A DNA stretch of 64,000 nt. It comes from Jeongeupia sp. HS-3 (GTDB taxonomy: Bacteria > Pseudomonadota > Gammaproteobacteria > Burkholderiales > Chitinibacteraceae). Within the stretch, counting starts at the first letter, position 1; the number at the start of each line of letters is the position of its first letter. Under the pieces are notes generated by a model. The model had not been told where the DNA came from, did no database searches, and saw nothing but the letters and a program-made list of their open reading frames with translations. The translations under genes and the position numbers were made by a program. Below are positions 10,530-19,906 of this stretch, one piece after another. The stretch covers positions 3,224,001 to 3,288,000 of the forward strand of contig NZ_AP024094.1 of assembly GCF_015140455.1 (NCBI RefSeq), given 5' to 3'.

Positions 10530-12065
10530 TTAATCGCCCAGGTGTGGATCGCGCGCCAGCATCGCGTCGACCGCGTGCCGACGGGCCTTTTCCTTGTGCT
10601 GGCGTGCGCGGTCGTCGTCGGCCAGTGCCTTGTACAGCGACACGCACAGGCCGACCATGATCAGCGCGAACGGCAGCGCCGAAACGATCGACAGCGTCTG
10701 CAGCGCCTTGAGTCCGCCGGTGAACAGCAACACGATCGCCATCGCCGCGATCACCACGCCCCAGACGAGCTTGATCCACGCCGGCGGATCGTGCCGGCCC
10801 TGCGTCGACAGCATGCCGAGCACGAGGTTGGCCGAGTCGGCCGAGGTCACAAAGAAACTCACGATCAGCGCCAGCGCCAGCACCGACAGGATGTGGCCGA
10901 GCGGCAGTGCGCCGAGCAGCGCGAACAGCGTCTTGGCGTAGTCCTGCTGCTGCACCGCCAGCAGGTTGATGCCTTCCATCAGCTGCTGGTGGATCGCCGT
11001 GCCGCCGAAGGCCGAGAACCACAGGAAGCTGACAAGGCTGGGCGCCAGCAGCACACCGACGACGAACTCGCGGATCGTCCGGCCCTTGGAGACGCGGGCG
11101 ATGAACAGCCCGACGAACGGCGCCCAGGTGATCCACCACGCCCAGTAGAACAGCGTCCAGTCGGCGACCCACGACCCCTTGCTGAACGGCGTCAGCCGCA
11201 GGCTCATGAATGAGAGGTTGTTGATGTAGCCGCCGAGCGTGGTGGTGAACGATTCGAAAATGAACAGCGTCGGCCCGAACACGAGCAGCGCGGCCAGCAG
11301 CAGCGTGGCGATGCCGATGTTCAGGTTCGACAGCCACTGGATGCCGCGGCCGACGCCCGACAACGACGAGATGATCGCCAGCCCCATCGCGACGACGATG
11401 ATGATGATGTGCAGCGCATCGGTATCGGGCACGCCGAGCGTGTAGGTCAGGCCGCCGCCGATCTGCAGCGTGCCGAGCCCGAGCGAGGTGACGACGCCGC
11501 AGGCGGTGGCGATCACCGCGAGGATGTCGACCAGCTTGCCGAGGCTGCCGTTGACCCGGTCGCCGAACAGCGGCCGGAATGCCTCGGACACCAGCGCCGG
11601 CAGCCCGCGGTTGAAGCTGAAGTAGGCGATCGCCAGCCCCATCACGCTGTAGATGGCCCACGGGTGCAGGCCCCAGTGGAAGAAGGTGTAACGGAGCGCG
11701 GTGCGCGCGGCGTCGGCGGTCAGCCCTTCGCCCGCAGGCGGCGTGGCAAAGTGCGCCAGCGGCTCGGCGGCGCCCCAGAACACGAGGCCGATGCCCATGC
11801 CGGCCGAGAACAGCATCGCAAACCAGCTGATGCGCGAGAACTCGGGCTCGGCGTCGTCGCCGCCGAGGCGGATGCTGCCGAAGCGGCCGAAGGCGAGGTA
11901 GAGCGCGAACAGCAGGAAGCCGAATACCGACAGCAGGTAGAACCAGCCAAAGCCGCCGATCGTGCCCGACAGCAGTGCCTGGGTCGTGGCGCTCATGCTG
12001 GCCGGCGCGAACGCACCCCAGGCGACAAAACTGAGCGCGATCGCGAGCGAGACGACAAAGACCAT
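10530..12065 (-). CDS. BCCT-family betaine/choline/carnitine transporter
   Basis: This 511-residue membrane protein of the BCCT family has about twelve hydrophobic segments and the family signature around DWTLFYWAWWITWAPFVGLF, followed by RVSKGRTIREF. It should import a quaternary-ammonium osmolyte such as glycine betaine or choline, coupled to Na+ or H+. The C-terminal tail is short and charged, so the long regulatory tail of BetP-type proteins is missing. GGGAGA precedes the start. It appears monocistronic. The exact substrate is not decided by the sequence. Confidence 0.92.
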   Translation of the reverse strand: MVFVVSLAIALSFVAWGAFAPASMSATTQALLSGTIGGFGWFYLLSVFGFLLFALYLAFGRFGSIRLGGDDAEPEFSRISWFAMLFSAGMGIGLVFWGAAEPLAHFATPPAGEGLTADAARTALRYTFFHWGLHPWAIYSVMGLAIAYFSFNRGLPALVSEAFRPLFGDRVNGSLGKLVDILAVIATACGVVTSLGLGTLQIGGGLTYTLGVPDTDALHIIIIVVAMGLAIISSLSGVGRGIQWLSNLNIGIATLLLAALLVFGPTLFIFESFTTTLGGYINNLSFMSLRLTPFSKGSWVADWTLFYWAWWITWAPFVGLFIARVSKGRTIREFVVGVLLAPSLVSFLWFSAFGGTAIHQQLMEGINLLAVQQQDYAKTLFALLGALPLGHILSVLALALIVSFFVTSADSANLVLGMLSTQGRHDPPAWIKLVWGVVIAAMAIVLLFTGGLKALQTLSIVSALPFALIMVGLCVSLYKALADDDRARQHKEKARRHAVDAMLARDPHLGD

Positions 12066-12149
12066 GCAAATCTCCCGTGTTCCGTTCTTTTTAGGCTAAC
12101 ACCGGGGGCGGCGACTTCACTACCGCAATTGCAAGTGGTTGCGAAATGC

Positions 12150-12173
12150 AAAAAAGCCCCCGGATCCGGGGGC
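12150..12173 (-). terminator. Rho-independent terminator of the glycine-zipper gene
   Basis: Read on the - strand, GCCCCC, a GGATCC loop region and GGGGGC form a strong hairpin followed by six T. It lies 12 bases past the stop at 12185. Confidence 0.85.
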
Positions 12174-12184
12174 TGGGGAGGAGA

Positions 12185-12862
12185 TCAGTTGCCGACCAGC
12201 TGGCCACCGGCATCGCGAACCCGGTCGCCAACACCGAACGGGGGCTGTTGCGGATAGCTGAAGCTGCGCTGGCTGCCGTCTTCGAATGACACGACCACAT
12301 CGTAGTAAGTCGTTTTGCGAACCTGCTTTTCGATGGCATTACCGGCGAGTGCACCACCGATGGCGCCGACGATGGTCGCCGCGGTATTACCGCGACCGTT
12401 ACCAATCTGATGGCCGATCACGCCACCGGCGATGCCGCCGGCAACGGCGCCGCCGCCGCTGGCTTGGGCTGCTTCTTCGCGAGCCTGCACCGCGACGACA
12501 CGACCGCAGCTGGCGCAAACCTGCTGTACCGGTCGGGGAGCTGGTCGGGTTTCGACATGCTCGCGTACTGGCGTGGGCGTTGGCTTGGGTTTCGGCTTGG
12601 GCGTCGGTTTCGGGGTAGGAACCGGCGTTGGCTCGGGCGTCGGAACCGGCGTGGGTTCCGGTGTCACCATCGGCACCAGCGTGGCCGGTAGCGAAGCGAT
12701 TGCCGGCTGGCTGGCAACGGTGACAATGGCCGGCGCACTGGCGACCGGCACGGCCGGAGCGCCAACCCAGCCCATCATTTTGGCGATGCCGACGCCAGCG
12801 ACGAGGATCACGGCGCCAGCGGCGGCCAGATACATCGGATGGGTTTTCTGCTCACTGGACAT
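12185..12862 (-). CDS. Glycine-zipper envelope protein with Pro/Thr/Lys-rich spacer
   Basis: The protein has 225 residues. A short N-terminal segment and one membrane helix (about 12-30) precede an Ala/Pro stretch, a repetitive TPEPTPVPTP/TPKPKPKP spacer (about 68-98), a CASCG pair of cysteines, and a glycine-zipper 2TM domain (GGGAVAGGIAGGVIGHQIG, then GAIGGALAGNAIEKQ). A beta-rich tail with FEDGSQRSFSY follows. Related proteins are the 17-kDa surface antigen/SlyB-like envelope proteins. The start follows AGGAGA. The spacer is long enough to cross the periplasm, so anchoring at one membrane with the zipper at the other is plausible but inferred. Confidence 0.8.
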   Translation of the reverse strand: MSSEQKTHPMYLAAAGAVILVAGVGIAKMMGWVGAPAVPVASAPAIVTVASQPAIASLPATLVPMVTPEPTPVPTPEPTPVPTPKPTPKPKPKPTPTPVREHVETRPAPRPVQQVCASCGRVVAVQAREEAAQASGGGAVAGGIAGGVIGHQIGNGRGNTAATIVGAIGGALAGNAIEKQVRKTTYYDVVVSFEDGSQRSFSYPQQPPFGVGDRVRDAGGQLVGN

Positions 12863-12968
12863 GCGGATGGTCTCCTGACGGTGTTATGCAACAATCATGC
12901 AATAACGGCCAGTCTAGCGTCAGTGAGCTGCCCCACATTACCGGTCGGCACTTTTTACATGACGAAGG

Positions 12969-14624
12969 CTAGCGCGAGCCGCGTGCATCTTCGTCCAGAG
13001 CGAGCTCGGCCAGCGTGTCGAACAGTCGCGCCAGGATTGGCGGAATGCTGGTCTTGCCACGCTGCTCGGCCGCCTCGGCAATGGCCAGTGCCATCCCCGG
13101 TTTGGCTTCACGGCGGATGGCACGGTGGATCAGCTCGCCCGGGCCGGGCTGCGGGCCGCGCGTCCAGTGTGCGGCGCGGTGGTAGACGTCGGCAAAACCG
13201 TTTTCATACAAATAATGTTCGATGTCGCGTGACGGCAGCACCGTCAGATGGCGGGCCTCGTCGCGGCCGTGCAGCAGCGCGCGGGTTTTGTTGGCGTAAA
13301 GCCGGCCGGCGTCGTCGCCGTCGGTGACCAGATGCCAGCGAATGCCGAAGGCATCGGCGAACTTGATCAGCGGTGCCAGCCCGGCCTGGGCGAATTCGAC
13401 GCTGCGGATGCCGAGCGCGCCAAGGTTGACGCCGTAGCGGCGGGCCAGCTCGGGCAGCAGCCAGAATTCGGTTTCGCCTTCGACCAGCAGCCAGGTGCGC
13501 GCGAACAGGCTGTTCGGGCGGTTGGCGCGGACATGAAAGCCGACCTTGCGTGCATCCTGTTTCGACAGTGCGTTGCGACCCATCTGGAACACGAAAACCT
13601 TGTCGTCGCCGCGCACCAGCCGGCGCAGGCTGTGATGCGGAAAGCTCGACAGCAGCTCGCCGCTATTGGTCGTTACCAGCTTTTGCACCGGCAGTTGTTC
13701 GACCAGCCCCCACAGTTGCACTAGCTGGGTCGGGTGCAGATGCGTTTCCGGGTCTTCGACCAGGAGCAGCGGCATTTCGCCGTCGTCGAGCGCGATACTG
13801 CCGCGCGCTTCCAGCAGCGAGCCGAGCAGGAACAGCAGCGCCAGTTGCTGGGTGCTGCTGCCGGCACGGTTGGCGATATCGAGCAGGCTGGCGTGATCGC
13901 GGAAGGTGATCGGCGCGGCGGCGATATCCTCGGCCAGCCGCTGTATGGCCGGAACGCGCAAGCGGGCGGCGTGCCGGCACAGCAGTTCACGCATGGCGGC
14001 AATGCCCTGTTGCAGTACCTGAGGGCCGACCCGGTGCGGCTGCTGCAACAGGGCTTCGAAGGTGCGCTGGACGACCTCGGCCGGTGCGTCACCGGCATTC
14101 AGTTCGACCGGCTGGATATCCTGAGCCGCGGGCACCATCCATTGCGCCAGCTGCATTTCGCGTAGCCGCAGTACCGGATGGCGCGTGATCAGCTCGGCAA
14201 TCAGCGCCTCGGCGTCGCGGTGGTGGCGGACCTTGCCGCTGGGGCCAAGCAGCTCGCGCCGCACCGAAACACCGTCTTCGTGCCGATGCGCGGCGATACG
14301 CAGACTGACGCGGCAGCGGCTTTGGCGGTCGCGCCATGCTAGCGCCGCCAAAGCCGGTGGCAGCGGCTTGGGTTCATCGTCGCCAAAGGTCAGTGTGATT
14401 GCCAGCCGGTTGGTCGGCACGCCAGCGGCATCGTGGTGGAAGTCCTCCGGATCGAAACGCGCGCCGGCTGCCGCGCCGGGGCCGAGGCAACGCGCCAGGG
14501 CATCGATCAGGCTGGTCTTGCCCCAGTTGTTTTCGCCAAACAGCACGGTGCGGTCGGCATCGAGCGAGAGCGCAATGCGGCTGATGCCGCGAAAATTGTC
14601 GATCTGCAAGTGAATGAGGCGCAT
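12969..14624 (-). CDS. OLD-family ATP-dependent nuclease, YbjD-like
   Basis: At 551 residues the protein closely matches the length of E. coli YbjD. The N-terminal ABC/SMC-like ATPase begins MRLIHLQIDNFRGI and has Walker A FGENNWGKTS; the LLLVEDPETHLHP segment is its Walker B. The C-terminal half is a Toprim nuclease with LLVEGETEFWLLP and VTDGDDAG, the acidic metal-binding clusters. The start at 14624 follows GGAG with 6 bases spacing, so a start at 14648 is less likely. No reverse transcriptase, UvrD-like helicase (GajB) or other defence partner is adjacent, so it is a stand-alone OLD protein. Its role (DNA repair or defence) is not settled by context. Confidence 0.88.
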   Translation of the reverse strand: MRLIHLQIDNFRGISRIALSLDADRTVLFGENNWGKTSLIDALARCLGPGAAAGARFDPEDFHHDAAGVPTNRLAITLTFGDDEPKPLPPALAALAWRDRQSRCRVSLRIAAHRHEDGVSVRRELLGPSGKVRHHRDAEALIAELITRHPVLRLREMQLAQWMVPAAQDIQPVELNAGDAPAEVVQRTFEALLQQPHRVGPQVLQQGIAAMRELLCRHAARLRVPAIQRLAEDIAAAPITFRDHASLLDIANRAGSSTQQLALLFLLGSLLEARGSIALDDGEMPLLLVEDPETHLHPTQLVQLWGLVEQLPVQKLVTTNSGELLSSFPHHSLRRLVRGDDKVFVFQMGRNALSKQDARKVGFHVRANRPNSLFARTWLLVEGETEFWLLPELARRYGVNLGALGIRSVEFAQAGLAPLIKFADAFGIRWHLVTDGDDAGRLYANKTRALLHGRDEARHLTVLPSRDIEHYLYENGFADVYHRAAHWTRGPQPGPGELIHRAIRREAKPGMALAIAEAAEQRGKTSIPPILARLFDTLAELALDEDARGSR

Positions 14625-14684
14625 GCATGACTCCGTGTGCAGCTTCAAGCATGGCGGCGGCGGCCGTTGTCTGCAACCGGCTGA

Positions 14685-14717
14685 GGACGTAAAAAAGCCC
14701 GGCTAAGGCCGGGCTTT
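14685..14717 (-). terminator. Terminator of the alpha/beta hydrolase gene (left copy of a repeated sequence)
   Basis: On the - strand GCCCGGC and GCCGGGC arms are followed by six T, 64 bases past the hydrolase stop. The 19 bases 14685-14703 are identical to 15902-15920, at the other end of the hydrolase segment. Confidence 0.8.
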
Positions 14718-14780
14718 GAGCGAGCACTTCATGTTCGAGCTAACTCGACGACCGAGGCGGTGGGTCAAGTCGAGCGAGGG

Positions 14781-15761
14781 CTACGCCGCGTGGTGCAATT
14801 TCCGTACTTGACGAACGCTGGCATCCAGCGCGGTAGGCTCAAGCGTGAGGGGAATGTGGCCGATTTCGGGGAGCAATTGCACTGGCCAGTCCTTGCCTGC
14901 GCTGCGAACAATGCTTTCGAGCTTGTTCGTGTAAAAGGCTTCGTCGTCTGTACCCGCCACAATCGCGCATGGCCTATCAACGCTGCGAATGTTCGCTTCG
15001 AAGTCGCTCAAAGGCCGGAAGTTCATCGCAAGGTTGAAGCCATACTCCGGAGTGAGAAAGCTTCGTGCTTTGTCGTTTAGAGCGAAACGCGTAACCGGCA
15101 GGTGGTTGAACGTGTGAACGCCAAGCGCGTTCAGCATGACAAGACCGACAATCCTGGGTACGCCGACGTTTGCCCACCCGCCGCTGTCAGGGCGCTGATT
15201 GGGGGCGTCTTGGCTAATGAATGGCGAAAGCAATAGGTAGCTGTTGAACCGCGACCGATGCTCGCTCGCTGCAAATCGCAGGACAAAGCCGCCGCCTGAC
15301 GAGAAGCCCGCCAGTGTGGCGGGCGCCGGCGGGTGGACGGCTTGAACGAACGCTTCAAGATCTGATTCAAGCTGACCGATGAAGCCGATCTGACCCTTGA
15401 TTCCGGATGCGCCGTGTCCGCGGATGTCCAGGGCATAAACCCGGTGGCCCGCCGCTGCCAAGGCTTTCGCCATCGGATGCATGCTGTTGCTGCTAGCGGA
15501 TGAGCCATGAACCAGCGTGACACTGCCTGTCGACTGCGCGGCAGTGGGGGCGTACTCCCGGTAGGCGAGCAGCTGGCCGTCGGGTGCTTGGAAGGTTGAG
15601 ATCGGTGGTAGGTCGCTGAAATCGACGGATTTGAATGGGTCGTTGATGCTGCCCATCGGGGCCGGCCGCGACGGTCCGCCGAAAATGATTGCCAAGGCGA
15701 GACCAAGAAGCGGAAGGCTGACGGACAGAAGAGCGATGAGCATACGGTGACGGTGATTCAT
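14781..15761 (-). CDS. Alpha/beta hydrolase, membrane-anchored or exported
   Basis: This 326-residue protein starts with a hydrophobic segment (about 8-28) that looks like an uncleaved anchor or signal. It then shows an alpha/beta-hydrolase fold: oxyanion region LVHGSSASS, ALDIRGHGAS, and nucleophile elbow GFSSGGG with Ser as nucleophile; Asp and His of the triad would be in VAGTDDEAFY and EIGHIP. It resembles lysophospholipase/serine-aminopeptidase-type hydrolases. Its base composition is lower in GC than its neighbours, and it sits between two copies of a terminator and next to an IS110 remnant, which suggests acquisition. No strong ribosome site is visible. Confidence 0.8.
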   Translation of the reverse strand: MNHRHRMLIALLSVSLPLLGLALAIIFGGPSRPAPMGSINDPFKSVDFSDLPPISTFQAPDGQLLAYREYAPTAAQSTGSVTLVHGSSASSNSMHPMAKALAAAGHRVYALDIRGHGASGIKGQIGFIGQLESDLEAFVQAVHPPAPATLAGFSSGGGFVLRFAASEHRSRFNSYLLLSPFISQDAPNQRPDSGGWANVGVPRIVGLVMLNALGVHTFNHLPVTRFALNDKARSFLTPEYGFNLAMNFRPLSDFEANIRSVDRPCAIVAGTDDEAFYTNKLESIVRSAGKDWPVQLLPEIGHIPLTLEPTALDASVRQVRKLHHAA

Positions 15762-15800
15762 GTGGCCTAAGCATTCAAATGCTTACGGCGTAAGAAATAA

Positions 15801-15953
15801 ATTGCCATTATCACGGTCGGCATCGATCTCGCCAAAAATATATTTGCCGTGATGGCAGGAGGTGAAACGGGCCAGCTGTTTCAATCGCAGGCAAAGGCGG
15901 TGGACGTAAAAAAGCCCGGCCAGGCCGGGCTTCAAGAAGAGTAACTGTCTGTT
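15801..15953 (+). pseudogene. Remnant of an IS110-family transposase N-terminus
   Basis: In one + frame the sequence reads IAIITVGIDLAKNIFAV, which matches the start of IS110-family transposases (their first RuvC-like Asp lies in the GIDLAK motif). Only about 22-30 codons resemble the family; after that the frame runs through the terminator at 15908-15932 and ends at TAA 15951-15953. An in-frame TAA sits immediately before it, and the expected start ATG is ATT. This is a decayed 5' end and nothing of the rest of the element remains nearby. Confidence 0.65.
15902..15932 (-). terminator. Terminator of the chemoreceptor gene (right copy of a repeated sequence)
   Basis: On the - strand it forms a GCCCGGC/GCCGGGC hairpin with a 3-base loop and a six-T tail, 22 bases past the chemoreceptor stop. 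It repeats 19 bases of the terminator at 14685-14703. Confidence 0.8.
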
Positions 15954-15954
15954 G

Positions 15955-17574
15955 TTAGAGTTTGAAGCGGCGAATCTGCCCGGCGAGTTGTTCGGATACC
16001 GATTTGATCGACTGCGCCGCATCGACGGTGCCGCGTGCGGCCGCCAGCGTGCCGCTGGACGATTGTGCGACCTCGTCGACATCGTTGCGGATCGCGCGGC
16101 TGGCGCCAACCTGATCGGCCAGCGTGCGGCCGATGCCGTCGACGACCTGCGCGGTGGCCTCGGTTTCGGCGCGGATGGCCTTGACCGCTTCGCCGCCTTC
16201 CTTGGCCTGACGGATGCCTTCTTTCAACTGCTCGACCATGTCGTCCATGCGCATTTTGGCGTTCTGGCTGCTGGTTTGCACCGCGCTGATGGTGTTGCCG
16301 ATTTCTTGCGTGGCGGTGCTGGTGCGTTCGGCCAGCTTGCGCACTTCGTCTGCGACCACGGCAAAGCCACGGCCTTGCTCACCGGCGCGGGCGGCTTCGA
16401 TCGCCGCGTTCAGCGCCAGCAGATTGGTCTGGTCGGCAACGTCGCGAATCACCGCGATCACCGCCGAAATGCTGCCGACGCGCGTTGCCAGTTCGTCGAT
16501 GCTGGTCTGGGTGTCGCCGACCGATTGTTCGGTTTCGCTCAGCCGCGCCACGGCGGCCGAAATCACCTGCTGGCCCTTGGCCGAGATGCCGGTGGCCGAT
16601 TCGCTCTGGCGGCGCGCGGTATCGGCTTCGGTTTCGGCGCTCTGCGTCTGTTCGGCAAAACGTTCGGCGGTCTGGGCGATGCGCCGGGCTGCCTCGCCCT
16701 GGGCCTCAACCAGACGGTTGCTGCCCTCGGCCTTGCCGACGATGTCGTCGCTGGTCCGGTGCAGCGTACCGACGGCCGATTGCAGCTCCAGCATCACGCC
16801 GCGCAGTGCATCGCGCATTTTCAATACCGAGCCATAAATACTGTTCGGCGCGATATTGCGGCCGTTCTGGCCGGTGGCGAGGTCGCCGTCGGCAACGCCT
16901 TGCACCAGTTTGAGCACTTCGCCGGGTTCGCCACCCAGATCGCGCAACAGTTTCGCTACTGCCGAGAGCATCAGTGCCGCGACGAGACCGGCGACGATCA
17001 GACACACGACCACCTGCCAGCGGGCGCTCGCCCAGAAGCGGGTATCGGCTTCGCCCGAACTGACGCCAGTGCCGACGATCCAGTGCCAGCGCGGCGTGCG
17101 CTGGGCCACCGAGACCAGATCGACCACGGTGCCTTCGCGCTCGCTGGTCCACGGGTATTCGGTCAGTGCGCCGCCGGATTTCTGCAGCGCCGCCTGCGCG
17201 ATGGCGCCGACACTCTTGCCTTGCGCATCCTTGAATTCGTTGAAACTGGTGCCGTGCAATTGGGGGTCGAGCGGCGCAGCGATGAAGGTGAGCTTGTCGT
17301 CGGTTACGTAAACGTACTCGGATTTGTGGTATTTGTTCTCGCGCAGGATCTGGCTTGCCAGCGCCTTGGCGTCGTCGTCGCTGATACGGCCGCTTGCGGC
17401 CGCGTTCTCAAGCTGGGCGATCGTGCTGTAGGTGCTCTTCATCAGCTGTTCGATGCGAGCGCGGTTGTCGAGATTGGCGGCATGACGCATGGTGAACAGG
17501 CCGGCGAGCGTGACGCCGAGCAGGGCAACCAGCACCAAAGCTGACAGACTCCAGGCTTTTAGACGCAAAGACAT
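15955..17574 (-). CDS. Methyl-accepting chemotaxis protein with single Cache domain
   Basis: The protein has 539 residues. One N-terminal membrane helix (about 7-29), a periplasmic single-Cache sensor (about 30-185, containing [20 protein letters not shown] and [20 protein letters not shown]) and a second helix (about 188-210) are followed by a HAMP-like linker and the cytoplasmic signalling hairpin, whose tip has the highly conserved [20 protein letters not shown]. Such receptors feed CheA/CheW. Single-Cache ligands are often small carboxylates, but the ligand here is unknown. GGAG lies just upstream of the start. No chemotaxis genes are adjacent. Confidence 0.95.
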   Translation of the reverse strand: MSLRLKAWSLSALVLVALLGVTLAGLFTMRHAANLDNRARIEQLMKSTYSTIAQLENAAASGRISDDDAKALASQILRENKYHKSEYVYVTDDKLTFIAAPLDPQLHGTSFNEFKDAQGKSVGAIAQAALQKSGGALTEYPWTSEREGTVVDLVSVAQRTPRWHWIVGTGVSSGEADTRFWASARWQVVVCLIVAGLVAALMLSAVAKLLRDLGGEPGEVLKLVQGVADGDLATGQNGRNIAPNSIYGSVLKMRDALRGVMLELQSAVGTLHRTSDDIVGKAEGSNRLVEAQGEAARRIAQTAERFAEQTQSAETEADTARRQSESATGISAKGQQVISAAVARLSETEQSVGDTQTSIDELATRVGSISAVIAVIRDVADQTNLLALNAAIEAARAGEQGRGFAVVADEVRKLAERTSTATQEIGNTISAVQTSSQNAKMRMDDMVEQLKEGIRQAKEGGEAVKAIRAETEATAQVVDGIGRTLADQVGASRAIRNDVDEVAQSSSGTLAAARGTVDAAQSIKSVSEQLAGQIRRFKL

Positions 17575-17780
17575 AGAAACTCCGTTTAAAACGACGAGAA
17601 CGCTGTAAGCATACAGTGAAATAAATCAGTAAAGTCTTATTTAGGTCAAACACAGATGCTCCGGCGTAAGTGCCGTGGTTGCGGTACAACACCGGTACTG
17701 CCACGACGCAATCGAATGCAAGAAACAAACATGATTGTTCGGTTGCCTGCTGAGTCATCAAGCGCATCACAAGGGATTGT

Positions 17781-18881
17781 ATGAAAAGAACAAATCAATG
17801 GGTCGAGCCGGCCATCGCCACCTGCGCCGTGGTGCTGCTGCTGGCGCTGTCGTATCAGATCCTCGCCCCCTTCATTGCTGCCCTCGCCTGGGCCGGTATT
17901 CTGGTCTACGCAAGCTGGAAGCCTTACGAAAAACTTTCAAAATTGATGCGTGGTAACCGGCTGCTGCCGGCGCTGCTGTTGCTCGGCATCTTCGCGCTGG
18001 TGATCGTGCTGCCGCTGGTGATCGCCGGGATAGAGCTGTCGGCGAATATCGACGGCATTTCGCACTGGTTACAGGTGCATATCGAAGCTGGTCTGCCGCC
18101 GCTGCCGCATTGGCTGATGACCGCGCCCGGAGTGGGGCCGAAGATCGCCGAGTTCTGGAGCGGCCTGTCGCAGGGCGACCCCGAGGTGATTAACCGGCTG
18201 AAGGACTGGATGAAGCCGCTCGGTGGCATGCTCTTGCTGTTCGGCAAGGCGATCGGCAGCGGGCTGATGCTGATGCTGATGAGCCTGGCGTTCGCGTTCT
18301 TCTTCTACGTCGGCGGCCACGAGATCGTCCGCTGGTTCATCCGCGTACTGAACCGGATCGGCGGCAAGCGCGCCGAGGAGCTGCTGATGATCGCCGCCGG
18401 CACCGTGCGCGGCGTCGTCTACGGCTTCATCGGCACCGCGCTGGTGCAGGGCGCGCTGGCGTGGTTCGGCTACTGGCTGGTCGGCGTCGAGAACGCCGCG
18501 GCCTTCGGTCTGGTCAGCTGCTTCTTGTCGCTGATCCCGGGCGGCCCGAGCCTGCTGGGCCTGCCGGTGGCGTTCTGGCTGTACCAGCAGGGCGATACCG
18601 GCTGGGCGGTGTTCCTCGGTATCTGGATGGTCGCGGTGGTCAGCATGGCCGACAACGTCGTCAAACCGCTGTTCATCGGCAAGGAAAGCAATCTGCCCTT
18701 CGTGCTGATCCTCGTCGGCGTGCTCGGCGGCGCGCTGGCCTGGGGCGTGCTCGGTGTCTTCCTCGGCCCGACCTTGCTGGCGGTCAGCTATGCCTTATTG
18801 CACAACTGGGCGGCAAGGCAGATCGAGGAAGATGATGCGGAGCAAGTGGCGGCGCCCAAGGCCCCCGAATCGACCTCGTAG
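17781..18881 (+). CDS. AI-2E/PerM family membrane transporter
   Basis: This 366-residue multi-pass membrane protein has about seven to eight hydrophobic segments and a soluble helical loop after the second or third helix. The conserved C-terminal family region includes LIPGGPSLLGLPVAFWLY, VVSMADNVVKPLFIG and LGVFLGPTLLAVSYAL. Members were first named for autoinducer-2 export, but many move other solutes or ions, so the substrate is open. AAGGGA precedes the ATG. It is divergent from the chemoreceptor gene and appears monocistronic. Confidence 0.88.
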   Translation: MKRTNQWVEPAIATCAVVLLLALSYQILAPFIAALAWAGILVYASWKPYEKLSKLMRGNRLLPALLLLGIFALVIVLPLVIAGIELSANIDGISHWLQVHIEAGLPPLPHWLMTAPGVGPKIAEFWSGLSQGDPEVINRLKDWMKPLGGMLLLFGKAIGSGLMLMLMSLAFAFFFYVGGHEIVRWFIRVLNRIGGKRAEELLMIAAGTVRGVVYGFIGTALVQGALAWFGYWLVGVENAAAFGLVSCFLSLIPGGPSLLGLPVAFWLYQQGDTGWAVFLGIWMVAVVSMADNVVKPLFIGKESNLPFVLILVGVLGGALAWGVLGVFLGPTLLAVSYALLHNWAARQIEEDDAEQVAAPKAPESTS

Positions 18882-19248
18882 AAGCCGTACACGATCGTCG
18901 CGCATGGCGCTCAGCGCTGCACTGCAGGATCGTGAACGGGCTCTGAAACAAGCGTGATGCACCGTATGTTGCCGCCTGGCCGTGGCAACGTATGGTGCGA
19001 TCCGGCGATCGCGTCGGATGGACGAGGTCGAGCCCGATCAGCAGCTCGGTGAATTCGATCGCTTCGCGCGTGATGGGCCGCATCATGGTTTAAAGCTCGC
19101 TTTTGAGCGCCAGATTGGCGATTTTGGCGTCGCCAGGCTGCAACCACTGATCGGCGTTATCGCTAGCCGGGGCTTACAGATGCAAGGCCGGGCTTTATGG
19201 TGGAGTGAACAGGGCCAGCGCAGCTGGTCTGTTTCAAAGGAGGCATCC
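18882..19248. other. Intergenic stretch without a convincing gene
   Basis: These 367 bases separate the AI-2E-type gene from the low-complexity secreted protein. Open frames exist on both strands, but none has a ribosome site or recognisable product. The only clear signal is AAAGGAGG at 19236-19243, the ribosome site of the following gene. Confidence 0.5.
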
Positions 19249-19692
19249 ATGAAGCCGCTCAATCACATCGTGACCGCCTTGCTTGCCGGTTGCCTGGCCA
19301 CCGCATGGGCTGCGGATGACCGTGGCTCAAGCAGTCGTGAAACCGAGGCAAGGGGACGTGCCGCCGAAGGCGAGCTGCCGCGCGGCGCCGATAGCGCGCA
19401 CGACGCGACCGACGACAAGGGCGGCCGGGTCGCTGGCACACGCAATGGTGCCGACGATGGCGCCAGCCATGATGCAGGTGACGACCATGGTGGTCGTCAG
19501 ACCCGGGGGCGTGGCGCTGACGACGGTGCGCAGCAGGGAAGAGCAGATAACCACGGCGGCCGCAGTGGAAGTAGTGCGACTAGCGGTAGCAGCAGTAGTA
19601 GTGCCAGCAGTGGCAGTAGCGGTAGCAAAGGCGGAGGCAAAGGGGGTGATGACGGTGGCGGCGGACGTAGCGGCAGCGGCAAGGGACGTTAA
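19249..19692 (+). CDS. Low-complexity secreted protein rich in Gly, Ser and Asp
   Basis: No family is recognised. The 147-residue product starts with a good Sec signal (MKPLNHIVTALLAGCLATAWA, cleavage after AWA near residue 21). The mature part has irregular DDxGxR/DDHGGR-type repeats (about 40-105) and then a Ser/Gly tract (about 107-147) ending in [12 protein letters not shown]. An ideal AAAGGAGG lies 5 bases before the ATG, so translation should be efficient. Acidic DD/GG repeats could bind cations. A symmetric terminator follows at 19853. Confidence 0.7.
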   Translation: MKPLNHIVTALLAGCLATAWAADDRGSSSRETEARGRAAEGELPRGADSAHDATDDKGGRVAGTRNGADDGASHDAGDDHGGRQTRGRGADDGAQQGRADNHGGRSGSSATSGSSSSSASSGSSGSKGGGKGGDDGGGGRSGSGKGR

Positions 19693-19852
19693 GTGCGCTT
19701 GCGGCGGGAGCTGCGTGACCGATCACCGTATTCCTTGTCATCGACGGTAGTCGTTTTCCGCCGATTCCTTAACCCCGTTCTCCACGACGCCGACGACCAG
19801 TAGTGCTAACCAGTAAGTAGAAAACGGCTGGCCAAGGATTGAAGCGATCATC

Positions 19853-19882
19853 AAAAACAGGCACCGAAGTGCCTGTTTTTTT
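19853..19882. terminator. Bidirectional terminator
   Basis: CAGGCAC, a CGAA loop and GTGCCTG form a stem with a five-A run before and seven T after. It can serve the + gene ending at 19692 and the - operon of LysR plus mini-ORF ending at 19907. Confidence 0.85.
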
Positions 19883-19906
19883 GACTGTTGCAGTGCGTGT
19901 GGCGGT

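Noticed and set aside
18784-19147. Two - strand frames in the gap after the AI-2E-type gene
   Set aside because: Short, no ribosome site, mutually overlapping in different frames and without family features. A decayed gene cannot be excluded.
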